Shown in pieces: positions 26,183-35,251 of a stretch of 64,000 nucleotides of DNA (the first letter of the stretch is position 1; each line of letters begins with the position of its first letter). The notes beneath the pieces are model-generated. The model had not been told where the DNA came from. It made no database searches and saw nothing but the letters and a program-made list of their open reading frames with translations. This stretch comes from Pseudoduganella violacea (GTDB lineage: Bacteria > Pseudomonadota > Gammaproteobacteria > Burkholderiales > Burkholderiaceae_D), in assembly GCF_014191875.1 (NCBI RefSeq), contig NZ_JACHXD010000020.1, positions 1 through 64,000 of the forward strand. The letters run 5' to 3'. A program made the translations under genes and the position numbers.

Positions 26183-26835
26183 ATCGTCAGCATGTAGCCG
26201 ACGCCGCGTACCGTGCGGATGCGCTGGGCGCCGATCTTGCGGCGCAGATTGGAGACGTGGACTTCAATAGCGCCGTAGTCCAGCGCATCGCCCAGCGGTT
26301 CGAGCCGCTGCGCCAGCACGCTCTTGGGAATGACCACGCCCGGTTCGCGCGCCAGCTCCAGTACCAGGTGGAATTCGCGCGGCGAGAGATGGAGATCGGT
26401 ATCCGCCAGGCGCGCGTGATATCCCTTCGGCTCCAGATACAGGTCGCCGACCGTCCATACGTCGTGGGCCTGGCCGGCGTAACGGCGCAGCACGGCGTGC
26501 AGGCGCGAGACCAGCTCCGCGGTGGCGAAGGGCTTGACGATGAAATCGTCGGCGCCGCTATCGAGGCCTGTCAGCCGGTCCGACAGCGCAGCCTGCGCGG
26601 TGATGATAATGACGGGGATCAGGTGGCCTCTTTGCCGCCAATCGCGTAGCAGCGCCAGTCCGGAGCCGTCGGGCAGCGTCAGATCGAGCAGTACGCAGTC
26701 CCAGCGCTGTTCCATGGACCCGCAAGGAATATCGCCAGCCTGGCGCAGCCATTCGCTGCTGATGCCTTCCAGTTTGAGCGCCTGCTGCAGCGACGCGCCC
26801 AATGCGAGGTCGTCTTCGATGATCAGAATATGCAT
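26179..26835 (-). CDS. OmpR-family response regulator, QseB-like
   Basis: A 218-residue regulator; the ATG at 26835 begins the receiver domain (MHILIIEDDLALG). The phosphorylated aspartate is D51 (CVLLDLTLPDGSGL), and the conserved Lys lies in FIVKPFATAELVSRLHAV. The C-terminal winged helix reads PREFHLVLELAREPGVVIPK and ends with VEVHVSNLRRKIGAQRIRTVRGVGYM. It is the cognate partner of the kinase that follows with a 4-base overlap. An earlier in-frame start at 26889 adds 18 residues with no receiver pattern. Its start is divergent from the secreted protein at 26928. Confidence 0.93.
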   Translation of the reverse strand: MHILIIEDDLALGASLQQALKLEGISSEWLRQAGDIPCGSMEQRWDCVLLDLTLPDGSGLALLRDWRQRGHLIPVIIITAQAALSDRLTGLDSGADDFIVKPFATAELVSRLHAVLRRYAGQAHDVWTVGDLYLEPKGYHARLADTDLHLSPREFHLVLELAREPGVVIPKSVLAQRLEPLGDALDYGAIEVHVSNLRRKIGAQRIRTVRGVGYMLTI

Positions 26836-26927
26836 GTCGAAAGTATAACTCTCAAACCTTAAGATTTCCCAAGTTTGGCGGGAATACAATTTCCTCTCGG
26901 CGTCACTGCACGCGCAAAGAGGGCAAT

Positions 26928-27788
26928 ATGAAAAAACGTATGCAATTCGGACTGGGCCTGCTGCGGATCGTGCTGGCTTTGTCGCCGCTGGCCGCCGCCG
27001 GGGCGGACTCGCCGCCCGCCGCAGCGGATACGCCCGTCGCGAGTGTGGAAGTGCATGGCGCCGTGCCGGATCGCGATGAAAAATCCTACCGTGCCATGCT
27101 CGCGGCGATGGACGTATTCGTTCAAAACCGCAGCCTCGCTCCTGGCGCTTCCTTGCGCTTCAAGGTGCTGCCGCGTCAAGCGGATGTCGCCATGGATGGC
27201 CTGGTGCTCCAGATTAGCGGCGAACATACGAAGATTCCGGTTCCGCTGGAAGCCAACTACAGCTTCGTCTTGCCGAGAAATGCAGATGCCGTGCGCGACG
27301 ATGCGGCGGTACGGTTCAACCGCCAGGCCAAAAGCCTGGCCTGGCGCGCCGACATCCGCAGTCCGGGCGTGCCGGCCAAGGCCCGCCGCCTGGGCGACCT
27401 GCTGCTTGAGTGCAAAGTGGCCATGGTTGGCGACTTGATCGCGTATGTCCACCATCCCATCAATATGATGATCACGAAGCTGCAAGATCCCTGCCGCACG
27501 CTGCCCATCAATATGTTCTATTTTGCCGAGCGGGCCTTGTTCAGCGTCACCCTGACCGATGGGACGCGCCGTAGCGTCATGCCGGCGGCCATGTTACACG
27601 GCCCGGCAGCGCCCATGATGCCGAGCCAGGAAGACTGGATTCTCCTGCGCGAGCGTGTGTTCATGGTCAAGTTCAAATCGCTGTATGAGAAGGGCTGGAC
27701 GGACGACACCTTGCTGCAATTCGAGTATATGGATGACGAGGCGCCAGGCATCGCGCAGGCTGCGCCTGGCGCAGGCCATGGCCAATAA
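26928..27788 (+). CDS. Secreted hypothetical protein (286 aa)
   Basis: The N-terminus MKKRMQFGLGLLRIVLAL with a following Ala-rich segment is a signal peptide, cleaved near AAAGA-DSPP. The mature protein is mixed alpha/beta; it has DVFVQNRSLAPGASLRFKVLPR, a PVPLEANYSFVLPRN stretch and a late WILLRERVFMVKFKSLYEKG. Two Cys residues (LLECKV and DPCRTL) could pair. It is followed 13 bases later by a lipoprotein gene, suggesting an operon. No known family was identified. It is divergent from the two-component system, which may regulate it. Confidence 0.75.
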   Translation: MKKRMQFGLGLLRIVLALSPLAAAGADSPPAAADTPVASVEVHGAVPDRDEKSYRAMLAAMDVFVQNRSLAPGASLRFKVLPRQADVAMDGLVLQISGEHTKIPVPLEANYSFVLPRNADAVRDDAAVRFNRQAKSLAWRADIRSPGVPAKARRLGDLLLECKVAMVGDLIAYVHHPINMMITKLQDPCRTLPINMFYFAERALFSVTLTDGTRRSVMPAAMLHGPAAPMMPSQEDWILLRERVFMVKFKSLYEKGWTDDTLLQFEYMDDEAPGIAQAAPGAGHGQ

Positions 27789-27801
27789 GGGGGGGCGCAA
27801 T

Positions 27802-28158
27802 ATGAAAAAGACCTTATGCGCAGCCGTCCTTTGCGCTCTTGCCTTGACCTTGACTGGCTGCGCCTCGACCGGAAACGGGGCAATCAAAACCCTGACGCAG
27901 GAGGGCGCCGCACAAGCCATTGTTATCGGCAAATCGACCAAAGCCGATATCAGCGAATCCTTCGGCAGTGCCAGCGTCACCAAATTCTCCAATGGCTATG
28001 AACTGTGGCTGTATCAGCTTGGCTTCTCAAAAATGGTCGATTCGCTGCCGTACGTGAATCTTGTACTGAGCAGCGCGGAGAACAAAAGGGAGCTGTCAAT
28101 TTTGTTCGATAAGACCGGCGTCGTGAAGAAGTATCAGCTGGTGGATCAACTGCCATGA
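27802..28158 (+). CDS. Small lipoprotein (118 aa)
   Basis: A signal peptide MKKTLCAAVLCALALTL leads to the lipobox LTGC, so the protein is lipid-anchored at Cys20. The mature part contains KADISESFGSASVTKFSNGYELWLYQ and a C-terminal ELSILFDKTGVVKKYQLVD, resembling the SmpA/OmlA (BamE-like) beta-meander pattern, in which a short protein has a KSTKADI-type helix followed by an FDxxGVV strand. The start at 27802 was chosen because it is the first to give the lipoprotein signal. It follows the secreted protein gene by 13 bases. Confidence 0.8.
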   Translation: MKKTLCAAVLCALALTLTGCASTGNGAIKTLTQEGAAQAIVIGKSTKADISESFGSASVTKFSNGYELWLYQLGFSKMVDSLPYVNLVLSSAENKRELSILFDKTGVVKKYQLVDQLP

Positions 28159-28166
28159 AGGGCGGC

Positions 28167-29696
28167 TCAGCGGCTTAGGGCGCGGAATACATCGGCAAGT
28201 TTTTTCACCGCGATTTCCAGTTCCCCCGGCGCATAGGCGGCAAAGCCCATGAGGAAGCCGCCCCTGGGCGCGCTTGACGCATGCAGCGCCGTCAACCCCA
28301 GCAGATCGATGCCGGCACGCCGCGCGGCGTCGATGACCGCGCGTTCGGGGATGTCGCAGCGAAGAAGGCAGGGCATCTGCATGCCGCCTATCGGTGTCCT
28401 TGGCTCAAGAAAATCGGCCAGGTGCTTGCGTACCAGCCGTTCCAGTATCGCGAGCCGCTCGGCGTAGACGGCGCGCATGGTTCGCACGTGTGCCCCGAAA
28501 TGCCCGCCTTCCATGAAGCGCGCCAGCGTCAGTTGCGGGATCGGCGCGCTATGCCCGTCCAGCAGGGTGCGCGCCGCCGTCATTGGGGCCACGAGCTGGG
28601 ACGGCAGCACCATGAAGCCGATGCGCAAGCCGGGAAAAAGCGATTTGGTAAAGGTGCCGATGTAGACGGTGCGCTCATGCGCGTCGAGTCCCTGCACGCA
28701 GGCGGTGGGCTTGCCGGCGTAGTGGAATTCGCTGTCGTAGTCGTCCTCGATGATCCAGGCCTGGTGCTGCCGCGCCCATTCGATCAAGGCCAGGCGCCGC
28801 TCCAAGGCCAGTGTCGCCCCGGTTGGGAACTGGTGCGATGGCGTCAGGAAGACCGCCTTGGCCGGATGGCGCGCGGCGCGCAAGCGCTCCACCTGCATGC
28901 CGTCGGCATCCAGCGGCACGGGCACGCATTCCAGGCCGGCGGCGTCGAAAGCTTTGCGCGCGCCGTGATACGCGGGATCTTCGATGAAAATGCGCTCGCC
29001 GGCATCGAGCAGCACGGTGGCGCACAGCGTCAGCGCCTGCTGTGAGCTGGTCAGGATCAGCACGCGCTCCGGCGTGGCGCGCGCGCCGCGTTCCAGGTTG
29101 ACGTAGTCCGCAATGGCGCGCCGCAGCGGCTCCATCCCTTGCGGTGGGCTATGCAGCAGCGCCTGGGTGCCGTACTCCTTCAATACCTGGCGTTCCAGGC
29201 GCTCCCAGGTCTGCAAGGGAAAGTTGCGCGTTTCCGGTACGCCGGGGGCAAACGGACGCGGAACCAGGAAATCGCGTAGGCCGCCGCCTTTATACATGCT
29301 TGCGCCGCGCTGGCTCAGTCGTAGCGGCGCTGGTTGCGCGACAGGGCGCGGCCTGGCGCCCGGCCTTGGCAGGCGCTGCGCGCGCTCCGAAACGAAGCTG
29401 CCGCTGCCCACGCGGCGCTCGATGAACCCCTCCGCATGCAACTGGATATAGGCCGATTCCACCGTGTCGCGCGAGACGCCCAGCGATTTGGCCAGCGCCC
29501 GTGAAGCGGGCAGCGGTCTGCCGGCGTCGAGGGCGCCGTCGAGGATCAATTGCCGGATGGCGCGCTGGATGCGCGCATGCAGGGGCAGGGCGCCGTGGGC
29601 CGGATCGCCGACCCAGGCTTTGACGGATTCGAGTTGGGCGTGCTTGAACAATTGGCCTGTATCACATCGAAAAAGTGGATGGGCGCAGCATACCAT
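28167..29696 (-). CDS. MocR/PdxR-type regulator (GntR helix-turn-helix plus aminotransferase domain)
   Basis: About 509 residues from the ATG at 29696; the longer upstream start overlaps the divergent benE gene and is less likely. Residues ~30-100 hold a GntR winged helix: LHARIQRAIRQLILDGALDA, SRALAKSLGVSRDTVESAYI, FIERRVGSGSFVS. The rest is a fold-type I aminotransferase-like domain with the PLP lysine in GTFTKSLFPGLRIGFMV and the earlier EDDYDSEFHYAGKP. These proteins use PLP as a sensor and regulate a divergent or nearby gene. The benE-type transporter starting 58 bases away is the likely target. Confidence 0.93.
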   Translation of the reverse strand: MVCCAHPLFRCDTGQLFKHAQLESVKAWVGDPAHGALPLHARIQRAIRQLILDGALDAGRPLPASRALAKSLGVSRDTVESAYIQLHAEGFIERRVGSGSFVSERAQRLPRPGARPRPVAQPAPLRLSQRGASMYKGGGLRDFLVPRPFAPGVPETRNFPLQTWERLERQVLKEYGTQALLHSPPQGMEPLRRAIADYVNLERGARATPERVLILTSSQQALTLCATVLLDAGERIFIEDPAYHGARKAFDAAGLECVPVPLDADGMQVERLRAARHPAKAVFLTPSHQFPTGATLALERRLALIEWARQHQAWIIEDDYDSEFHYAGKPTACVQGLDAHERTVYIGTFTKSLFPGLRIGFMVLPSQLVAPMTAARTLLDGHSAPIPQLTLARFMEGGHFGAHVRTMRAVYAERLAILERLVRKHLADFLEPRTPIGGMQMPCLLRCDIPERAVIDAARRAGIDLLGLTALHASSAPRGGFLMGFAAYAPGELEIAVKKLADVFRALSR

Positions 29697-29754
29697 TTCC
29701 GGTCTACAGTCTGGCCTTTGCCGCCTAAGCCTTTTCAGGAGTGCTATATAAATT

Positions 29755-30966
29755 ATGACGTCCGCCACATCGCCTTTTCCCCTTCGTTTGCATGATCTCG
29801 CCCATCCCATCGTGGCCGGCTTGATCTCGGTCATCGTCAATTACGGTGGCACCTTCATCCTGGTCTTCCAGGCGGCCAAAGTGGCTGGCCTGGACCCGGC
29901 ATCGACCGCGTCGTGGGTCTGGTCGGTGTCGATCGGCGTGGGGGTGACGGGCATTATCCTGAGCTGGATGACGCGCGAACCCATCATCACCGCCTGGTCC
30001 ACGCCGGCCGCCGCTTTTCTGGTCACGGCGCTGGCCAGCACGTCCTACGCCGAAGCGGTGGGCGCGTATGCGATTTCGGCCGCCGCCTTCGTGGCGCTCG
30101 GCTTGTCGGGCTGGTTCGAGCGGGTCATCCGTCTGATCCCGCCGGGCGTGGCCGCAGGACTGCTGGCCGGGATTCTGCTGCAGTTCGGCGTCAAGGCCTT
30201 TGGCGGCATGAGCGTCGACCCGCTGCTGGCGGGCCTGCTGATCGTGGCCTATGTGGCGCTCAAGCGCTTCAACGCGCGCTATGCCGTGCCAGGCATTCTG
30301 CTACTGGGGCTGGCTTTTCTGCTGACCCAGGACCGCATCGACCTGTCGGGACTGCGCTTGCAGTTCGCCGCGCCGGTTTTCACCATGCCGGCTTTCTCGC
30401 TGAATGCCTTGCTGAGCGTGGCGCTGCCGTTGTTCCTGATCACGCTGACCGGCCAATACATGCCAGGCATGCTGGTGCTGCGCAACGACGGCTTCAAGAC
30501 CAGCGCCAATCCCATCGTCAGCGTGACGGGACTGGGTTCGCTGCTGATGGCACCTTTCGGCTCGCATGCCTTCAATATCGCCGCGATCACAGCGGCAATC
30601 TGCACCGGCAAGGAAGCGCACGAAGACCCATCCCGGCGCTGGATCGCGGGCATTGCGGCAGGCGCCTGCTATATCTTCGTCGGCGTATTCGGGGTGACGC
30701 TGGCCGCTGTCTTCATGGCGTTCCCGGCGACCTTCATCACCACGCTGGCCGGGCTGGCGCTGCTGGGCACCATCGGCGGCAGCCTGGCCGGCGCCCTGGC
30801 TGATGCGAAGACGCGCGAAGCCTCGCTGATCACCTTCCTGGCTGCGGCGGCCAATATCACGCTGCTTGGGATTGGCGGGGCGTTCTGGGGACTGGTCATC
30901 GGCCTGCTGGCCTACGCCGTGCTCAATGGACGCTTCAGGCTTCCAGGCGTTCCAGCAGGCGATTGA
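29755..30966 (+). CDS. benE: Benzoate/H+ symporter, BenE family
   Basis: A 403-residue inner-membrane protein with about 12 helices. Family phrases include VAGLISVIVNYGGTFILVFQAA at the start, the SWVWSVSIGVGVTGIILSW region, and FGSHAFNIAAITAAICTGKEAHEDP, which is the BenE hallmark. BenE proteins are proton-linked importers of benzoate and perhaps other aromatic acids. No ben catabolic genes are adjacent, so the natural substrate may differ. A MocR regulator is divergent. The end overlaps the convergent TetR gene by 32 bases. Confidence 0.9.
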   Translation: MTSATSPFPLRLHDLAHPIVAGLISVIVNYGGTFILVFQAAKVAGLDPASTASWVWSVSIGVGVTGIILSWMTREPIITAWSTPAAAFLVTALASTSYAEAVGAYAISAAAFVALGLSGWFERVIRLIPPGVAAGLLAGILLQFGVKAFGGMSVDPLLAGLLIVAYVALKRFNARYAVPGILLLGLAFLLTQDRIDLSGLRLQFAAPVFTMPAFSLNALLSVALPLFLITLTGQYMPGMLVLRNDGFKTSANPIVSVTGLGSLLMAPFGSHAFNIAAITAAICTGKEAHEDPSRRWIAGIAAGACYIFVGVFGVTLAAVFMAFPATFITTLAGLALLGTIGGSLAGALADAKTREASLITFLAAAANITLLGIGGAFWGLVIGLLAYAVLNGRFRLPGVPAGD

Positions 30967-31477
30967 GCGCCAGCCGGTATTGCTCCTGCATGGACTGCGC
31001 CTTGGCCGCGACCAGCGGCAAGCCGCTGCCGTGCGCATGGTCGATCAGAATATCGCGCCACAAGTGGGGTTCGGTCGTGATGTCCGCCAGCAGCCCGGTC
31101 AAGCGGTCGGTGATCTGGCGCGTCACGCCGGCAAAGGCTTCGGGCGTGGCAAAGATGGCCAGCGTCAGTTGCGGGTGGCGGCACACGGCGCCGTGATAGC
31201 GGGTCATGATGGCGCGAATTTCCTCCCGGCGGTGTTCATGCTTGACCGGGTCGTCGAGCACTTCGGCGTAGACCCGGTCCGATAGCGCCCGCAGCAGCCC
31301 TGTGCGGTCTTCCACATGATGGTAAAGACTCATCGGGGTGATGCTGAGCCGGGCGGCGAGGGCGCGCATGGATAGGCCTTGTCCTCCACCCTCATCGAGC
31401 AGCGTGAGCGCAGCCGTCAGAATGTCGTCGCGGCTCACGCCCGTTCCTTGCGCTGGACGGCCGCGCGGGCGGCTCAT
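30935..31477 (-). CDS. TetR-family transcriptional regulator
   Basis: A 180-residue regulator. The helix-turn-helix is SRDDILTAALTLLDEGGGQGLSMRALAARL, then PMSLYHHVEDRTGLLRALSD, with a TetR_C-like ligand domain (GAVCRHPQLTLAIFATPEAFAG). It lies directly behind and overlaps by four bases the dihydrofolate reductase-like gene on the minus strand. The two form a unit in which the regulator may control its own operon. Confidence 0.9.
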   Translation of the reverse strand: MSRPRGRPAQGTGVSRDDILTAALTLLDEGGGQGLSMRALAARLSITPMSLYHHVEDRTGLLRALSDRVYAEVLDDPVKHEHRREEIRAIMTRYHGAVCRHPQLTLAIFATPEAFAGVTRQITDRLTGLLADITTEPHLWRDILIDHAHGSGLPLVAAKAQSMQEQYRLALNRLLERLEA

Positions 31478-32010
31478 GGCGTCAGCCGATAGGTGGATTG
31501 CACCAGGCCCGAAGGGAAGCTGTGGCTGGACACCAGCTTCAAATCGATGTCCTTGGGCAGCTCGCCAAACAGGGGCCGGCCCGATCCGATCAGCACGGGC
31601 ACGGTGGTGATGACCAAATCGCTAACCAGGCCATCGCGCAGGAAGGACTGCACCAGCTGCCCGCCATCGACATAGACGCGGCGCACATTTTCCCCAGCCA
31701 GCTTTGCCATCGCATCCTTTGGCGCGAGCCTGGAGAAGCGGAGCTTTCCTTGCAGCGCTTCCGGCACCGGCGTATCGGCCAGTTTTTCAGAGAGCACCAG
31801 CACCGGCAGCTCGTATGGCCAGGCGCCGAAGGTCAAAACCTTCTCATAACAGCCGCGGCCCATCACGATCATATCCTTGTCGGCGATGAAGCTTGCATAG
31901 CCATGGTCCTCGTTCGGATCGTCGCGCTGCAGGAGCCAGTCGATGTTGCCATCGGAGCGGGCGATAAAGCCATCCAGGCTGGTGGCGATGAAAATGTGTG
32001 CGGTAGTCAT
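31474..32010 (-). CDS. Dihydrofolate reductase-family protein (RibD C-terminal type)
   Basis: A 178-residue protein starting at 32010 (MTTAHIFIATSLDGFIARSDG). It shows the RibD_C/YyaP fold pattern: MTTAHIFIATSLDG, YVDGGQLVQSFLRDGLVSDL and LIGSGRPLFGELPKDIDLKL. These are annotated as dihydrofolate reductase-family proteins but generally do not make tetrahydrofolate; some act as flavin- or NADPH-dependent reductases. It is upstream of, and overlaps, the TetR gene. A longer start at 32073 adds 21 residues of unlikely coding quality. Confidence 0.9.
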   Translation of the reverse strand: MTTAHIFIATSLDGFIARSDGNIDWLLQRDDPNEDHGYASFIADKDMIVMGRGCYEKVLTFGAWPYELPVLVLSEKLADTPVPEALQGKLRFSRLAPKDAMAKLAGENVRRVYVDGGQLVQSFLRDGLVSDLVITTVPVLIGSGRPLFGELPKDIDLKLVSSHSFPSGLVQSTYRLTP

Positions 32011-32085
32011 GGCGTCCCTATATTTATACAGCGTATATTTTAACACGCAATATTGGACGCAAGGACTACGCACCCATCGGGGACA

Positions 32086-32979
32086 TTACGTTGCCGGCCG
32101 CCTGCCTTCGAACAGGTCTTTCATTTCACGCAGGCCGGCGGTCAGGCATTCCACCGTCGCCGATACCCTGGGTACGCCGCGCAACTGGCGTGGCGTGAGC
32201 AGCCACAATTGCGAACGAAACTCCGTCAGCAGCGGAGAAACGCGGCGCAGGTGGGCGCTGGCGTCGCCCAGGTGGCAGGGCAGGATGCCGACACCCAGGC
32301 CCTCTTCGAGCAAGCGGTAGACGGCCAGCGTGCTGGAGCAGCGCACCGCCGCGCGCCGCATCAGTCCTTGCGCCTGCAGCCATTGCGACGATGCCAGATG
32401 TCCCAGCGACTCATCGACGGTGATCCACGTTTGCTCGTGCAGGTCCTCCTCCGAGACGCCGGGCCAATTCACTGGGGCGTAGATGGCCACCTCGATATTG
32501 CATACCACGCGTCCAATCAAGTCGCCATCCGGTTCGCCGCCGGAACGCAAGGCGATATCGGCTTCGCGCTGACGCATCTTGGCCAGGCCCTCACCGGTAA
32601 TGAGGTTGATCGTGACTTGCGGCAGCTCGCGCCGGCAGCGGGCCAAGAGTGGCGGCACGATGCGGGGGATCAGCACTTCGGTCGTGGTCAAGGTCAGGCG
32701 TCCGGCGGCGCCCAGTTCCGCATCGCGTTCCAGGTCACGCAGGCGCTGGTCGAATTCCTCGGCCAACGCCAGCAGCTCGGCCGCTGCGGCGGTCGGACGG
32801 TAGCCTTGGCGGCTGCGTTCGAACAAGGTGGCGCGCAAGCCGGCCTCAATGTCGCGGATGCGGCGAAACAGGGTGGGATGGCTGGAGCCTAATGCTTCGG
32901 CCGCCTTGGACAGGGAACCGTGGCGCGCCACCGCCAGGATGATCTGGTAGTCGTTCCAGGCCAGGCTGCTGGTATTCAT
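32086..32979 (-). CDS. LysR-family transcriptional regulator
   Basis: A 297-residue regulator from the ATG at 32979 with a GGAGC ribosome site; the longer open frame upstream is not coding-like. The winged helix reads DYQIILAVARHGSLSKAAEALGSS, HPTLFRRIRDIEAGLRATLF and RSRQGYRPTAA. The effector domain follows, with EADIALRSGGEPDGDLIG and VYRLLEEGLGVGILPCHLG. It is divergent from the secreted protein at 33152 and may regulate it. Confidence 0.93.
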   Translation of the reverse strand: MNTSSLAWNDYQIILAVARHGSLSKAAEALGSSHPTLFRRIRDIEAGLRATLFERSRQGYRPTAAAAELLALAEEFDQRLRDLERDAELGAAGRLTLTTTEVLIPRIVPPLLARCRRELPQVTINLITGEGLAKMRQREADIALRSGGEPDGDLIGRVVCNIEVAIYAPVNWPGVSEEDLHEQTWITVDESLGHLASSQWLQAQGLMRRAAVRCSSTLAVYRLLEEGLGVGILPCHLGDASAHLRRVSPLLTEFRSQLWLLTPRQLRGVPRVSATVECLTAGLREMKDLFEGRRPAT

Positions 32980-33151
32980 CAACAATGCTCCTTGGGCGCG
33001 CCAGGTAATGAGGTGGCGCATCGTAGCATTCTTTTTGCTATCTGCACGGCGATGTTCATTCCTGAAAACCTGCTGTTCATTCCTGGTCTGTCGCGGCGTG
33101 CCGCGGCTGGCGACAATAGGGGCATCAAAACCAATCGTGAAAGGAAGAACC

Positions 33152-33661
33152 ATGTACCGTAAGCTCCTGCTGGCATTCGCATTACTGGCTGGCGCCGCCA
33201 TGCACGCGGCGGCATGCAATACGCCCGAGTCCAAACAGTTCGATTTCTGGGTCGGCAATTGGGAAGCGGTCGACCGCGACGGCAAGCTGTTGGGGCATAC
33301 CTTGATTGAAAAGATCGAGCAAGGCTGCGTGCTGCAGGAATGGTGGCGCGGCAACGGCCCGGAGAACGGCGCCGGCACCAGCCTCAGCATGTACGACCGC
33401 AAGCACAAACTGTGGCGCCACGTGTGGGCCAGCGCGCGCGGCAACTTCGCACCGATCGACGGCGGCTGGCAGGGCGACCGCATGCTCATGACCGGCTACT
33501 TCATCAGCGACAAGGGCGAGCGCGAGTTCCACCGCACCGTCTGGAAACCGATCCCCGGTGGCGTGCACCATGTCTGGGACTCCAGCACCGACGGCGGCGC
33601 GACCTGGACCGTCATTCACGAAGCATGGCTGCGCCGTACTGACAAGGTGCTTGTGAAGTAA
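33152..33661 (+). CDS. Secreted DUF1579-like protein (169 aa)
   Basis: A signal peptide (MYRKLLLAFALLAGAAMHAA) precedes a mature domain with the pattern FDFWVGNWEAVDRDGKLLG, EKIEQGCVLQEWWRG, GTSLSMYDRKHKLWRHVWAS and the C-terminal WTVIHEAWLRRTDK. This is the typical order of DUF1579-type proteins: a lipocalin-like beta barrel of unknown ligand. The start has an AAGGAAG ribosome site seven bases upstream. It is divergent from the LysR regulator. Confidence 0.85.
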   Translation: MYRKLLLAFALLAGAAMHAAACNTPESKQFDFWVGNWEAVDRDGKLLGHTLIEKIEQGCVLQEWWRGNGPENGAGTSLSMYDRKHKLWRHVWASARGNFAPIDGGWQGDRMLMTGYFISDKGEREFHRTVWKPIPGGVHHVWDSSTDGGATWTVIHEAWLRRTDKVLVK

Positions 33662-33736
33662 GAGAACTTAAAGGGCCTGAGACCGAGACGCGGTGCATCA
33701 AAATGGTCAGATTTTTGGCAATACGGCGAATTTTCC

Positions 33737-34039
33737 ATGTCAATGCAAATGAAGCCATCCATTGCATTTAAGGCGCACCGCGACGCGATCCGGCGGATCG
33801 TAGAGAAATATCGTGCCCACAATCCCCGGGTGTTTGGTTCAGTGTGTCAAGGTCGCGATACGGAAGACAGCGACCTGGATCTGCTCATCGAGCCGACACC
33901 AGAGACCACGCTGTTCGATATCGGCGCCATTCGCCATGAGCTCATTGAGTTGTTGGGGGTTCCGGTTGATGTCTTGACCCCCAAGGCATTGCCGGAAAAA
34001 TTCCGTGCTGCGGTTCTTGCAGAAGCCGTGCTCGTATGA
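33737..34039 (+). CDS. mntA: MNT-family nucleotidyltransferase (antitoxin component)
   Basis: A 100-residue minimal nucleotidyltransferase. The core motif VFGSVCQGRDTEDSDLDLLIE (GSx9DxD) is intact. In MNT-HEPN pairs MntA adds AMP units to the HEPN toxin to neutralise it. Here the HEPN gene begins inside the last codon (ATGA overlap at 34036) but is truncated, so the enzyme would have no complete partner at this locus. Confidence 0.9.
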   Translation: MSMQMKPSIAFKAHRDAIRRIVEKYRAHNPRVFGSVCQGRDTEDSDLDLLIEPTPETTLFDIGAIRHELIELLGVPVDVLTPKALPEKFRAAVLAEAVLV

Positions 34040-34191
34040 ATCGAGATAGGCAGCGCCTGATTGATTGTTTGATGGACATATTGCAGGCGATCGAACGGAT
34101 CGGCCGTTATACAGATCAGATGGATGAAACAGTCTTTCTGCAAAACGAACTGGTGCAATTAGGCCTCATCTGGACATTGAAGCGATCATAA
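34036..34191 (+). pseudogene. HEPN (DUF86) toxin gene remnant
   Basis: The frame begins MNRDRQRLIDCLMDILQAIE and continues to DETVFLQNELVQLG, the expected first third of a HEPN toxin, then ends at 34191 after 51 codons. Complete HEPN proteins have about 110-140 residues with an RxxxxxH RNase motif, which is absent. Just after, another frame encodes HLDIEAIISQAIRHIL, which may be the original C-terminal tail; a deletion in the middle would explain this. Confidence 0.7.
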
Positions 34192-34230
34192 GTCAAGCAA
34201 TCCGCCATATATTAGCTGCGCAATTTTTCT

Positions 34231-35043
34231 CTACTTTCTAGCTGGTAGCTGAGTAAATCGAAAGGTATGTGTTTCCCCTTCGATATTTGCCAATATATCA
34301 ACAATTATCCCTGTGTCTGGTACTTCAAATTTCCCGATTACTAACTGCCCACCATGGCTGTTGTTTGGAAAGACTGTCGTCCGTTGTAGTACAGTTTGTG
34401 CTGCTATTTTAAGTGCCGCCTCGCCTTGTGTCTGCAAATTCGATAGATTTGCCGTGGTTTGAGCATGTACCGAGGAGGCGGCTGCCTGCCCAGCGGCAGG
34501 GTCGTAGATCCAACCCGAGTACGTACCAACCGTATTGGCATTAAAATTCGCAAACGAGTTGTTTCGGGTGCCGTATGTATTCAGACTGCCAGTTGTATTC
34601 GTGTTGTAGGTTCCGTAAGTTGATTTGTAACTTGCTTGTTGTTGAGCGGCAGAAGCTTGCATTGCGCCACCAAGTGCCACCGCGAATGCTGCCCATGCCT
34701 GCTCGGTCTTTATTTCTTGGGCAATTTCCTCAAATGTGAAGATTTTTTCTAGCCTACCGTCAACTAAAACAGAAAAATTCGATATTGAGACATCAATTGG
34801 GTTTGGTGATGTATTTACAACGGAAACGATTACTCGCATTCTATCTTTTCCTTCTCGAACGGAATTTGATGGTGAGGCCATGACGATGAATGTTTTCTTA
34901 GAGATTGCAGACGGTATGCCGTCTCTATATATCTGGCCTTGACCAGCTAATAGAGTGGGTTCCGTTCTAATCGGCGATGCGCAGCCGGCTAAAACTGCAC
35001 AAATCGCTGTAAATCCAATGGCTACAATTCGCTGTTGACGCAT
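34231..35043 (-). CDS. Lipoprotein of unknown function (270 aa), AT-rich gene
   Basis: A signal peptide with lipobox (AVLAGC, Cys at residue 21) marks an exported lipoprotein. The mature part begins ASPIRTEPTLLAGQGQIYR. The middle contains a Tyr/Asn/Thr-rich low-complexity piece around residues 140-175 (KSTYGTYNTNTTGSLNTYGT), and a C-terminal beta-sheet-like part ends with ETHTFRFTQLPARK. The gene is clearly poorer in GC than its neighbours, pointing to recent arrival. No family was recognised. It is not in the NRPS operon: its start (35043) lies 200 bases beyond the end of that operon, and no terminator is visible between them. Confidence 0.75.
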   Translation of the reverse strand: MRQQRIVAIGFTAICAVLAGCASPIRTEPTLLAGQGQIYRDGIPSAISKKTFIVMASPSNSVREGKDRMRVIVSVVNTSPNPIDVSISNFSVLVDGRLEKIFTFEEIAQEIKTEQAWAAFAVALGGAMQASAAQQQASYKSTYGTYNTNTTGSLNTYGTRNNSFANFNANTVGTYSGWIYDPAAGQAAASSVHAQTTANLSNLQTQGEAALKIAAQTVLQRTTVFPNNSHGGQLVIGKFEVPDTGIIVDILANIEGETHTFRFTQLPARK

Positions 35044-35251
35044 GATATTTTCTCTTTCTTGGAGATCTGCCTAAATTTGCAGTGTTTTTTAGTTTGGCGC
35101 GGACATTGCTGGATAAGCGGTGATCGTAAAAATTGCCACTCCTTTGGTGCTCGCGTTTGAAATGAAGTGTGTCTTTTTATGCAGCGAGGGGCCCCACGAA
35201 GACTTTAGCTGATCAGACAGTTCGTGGCAGCTCAGGCCTGAATTAGTACAG

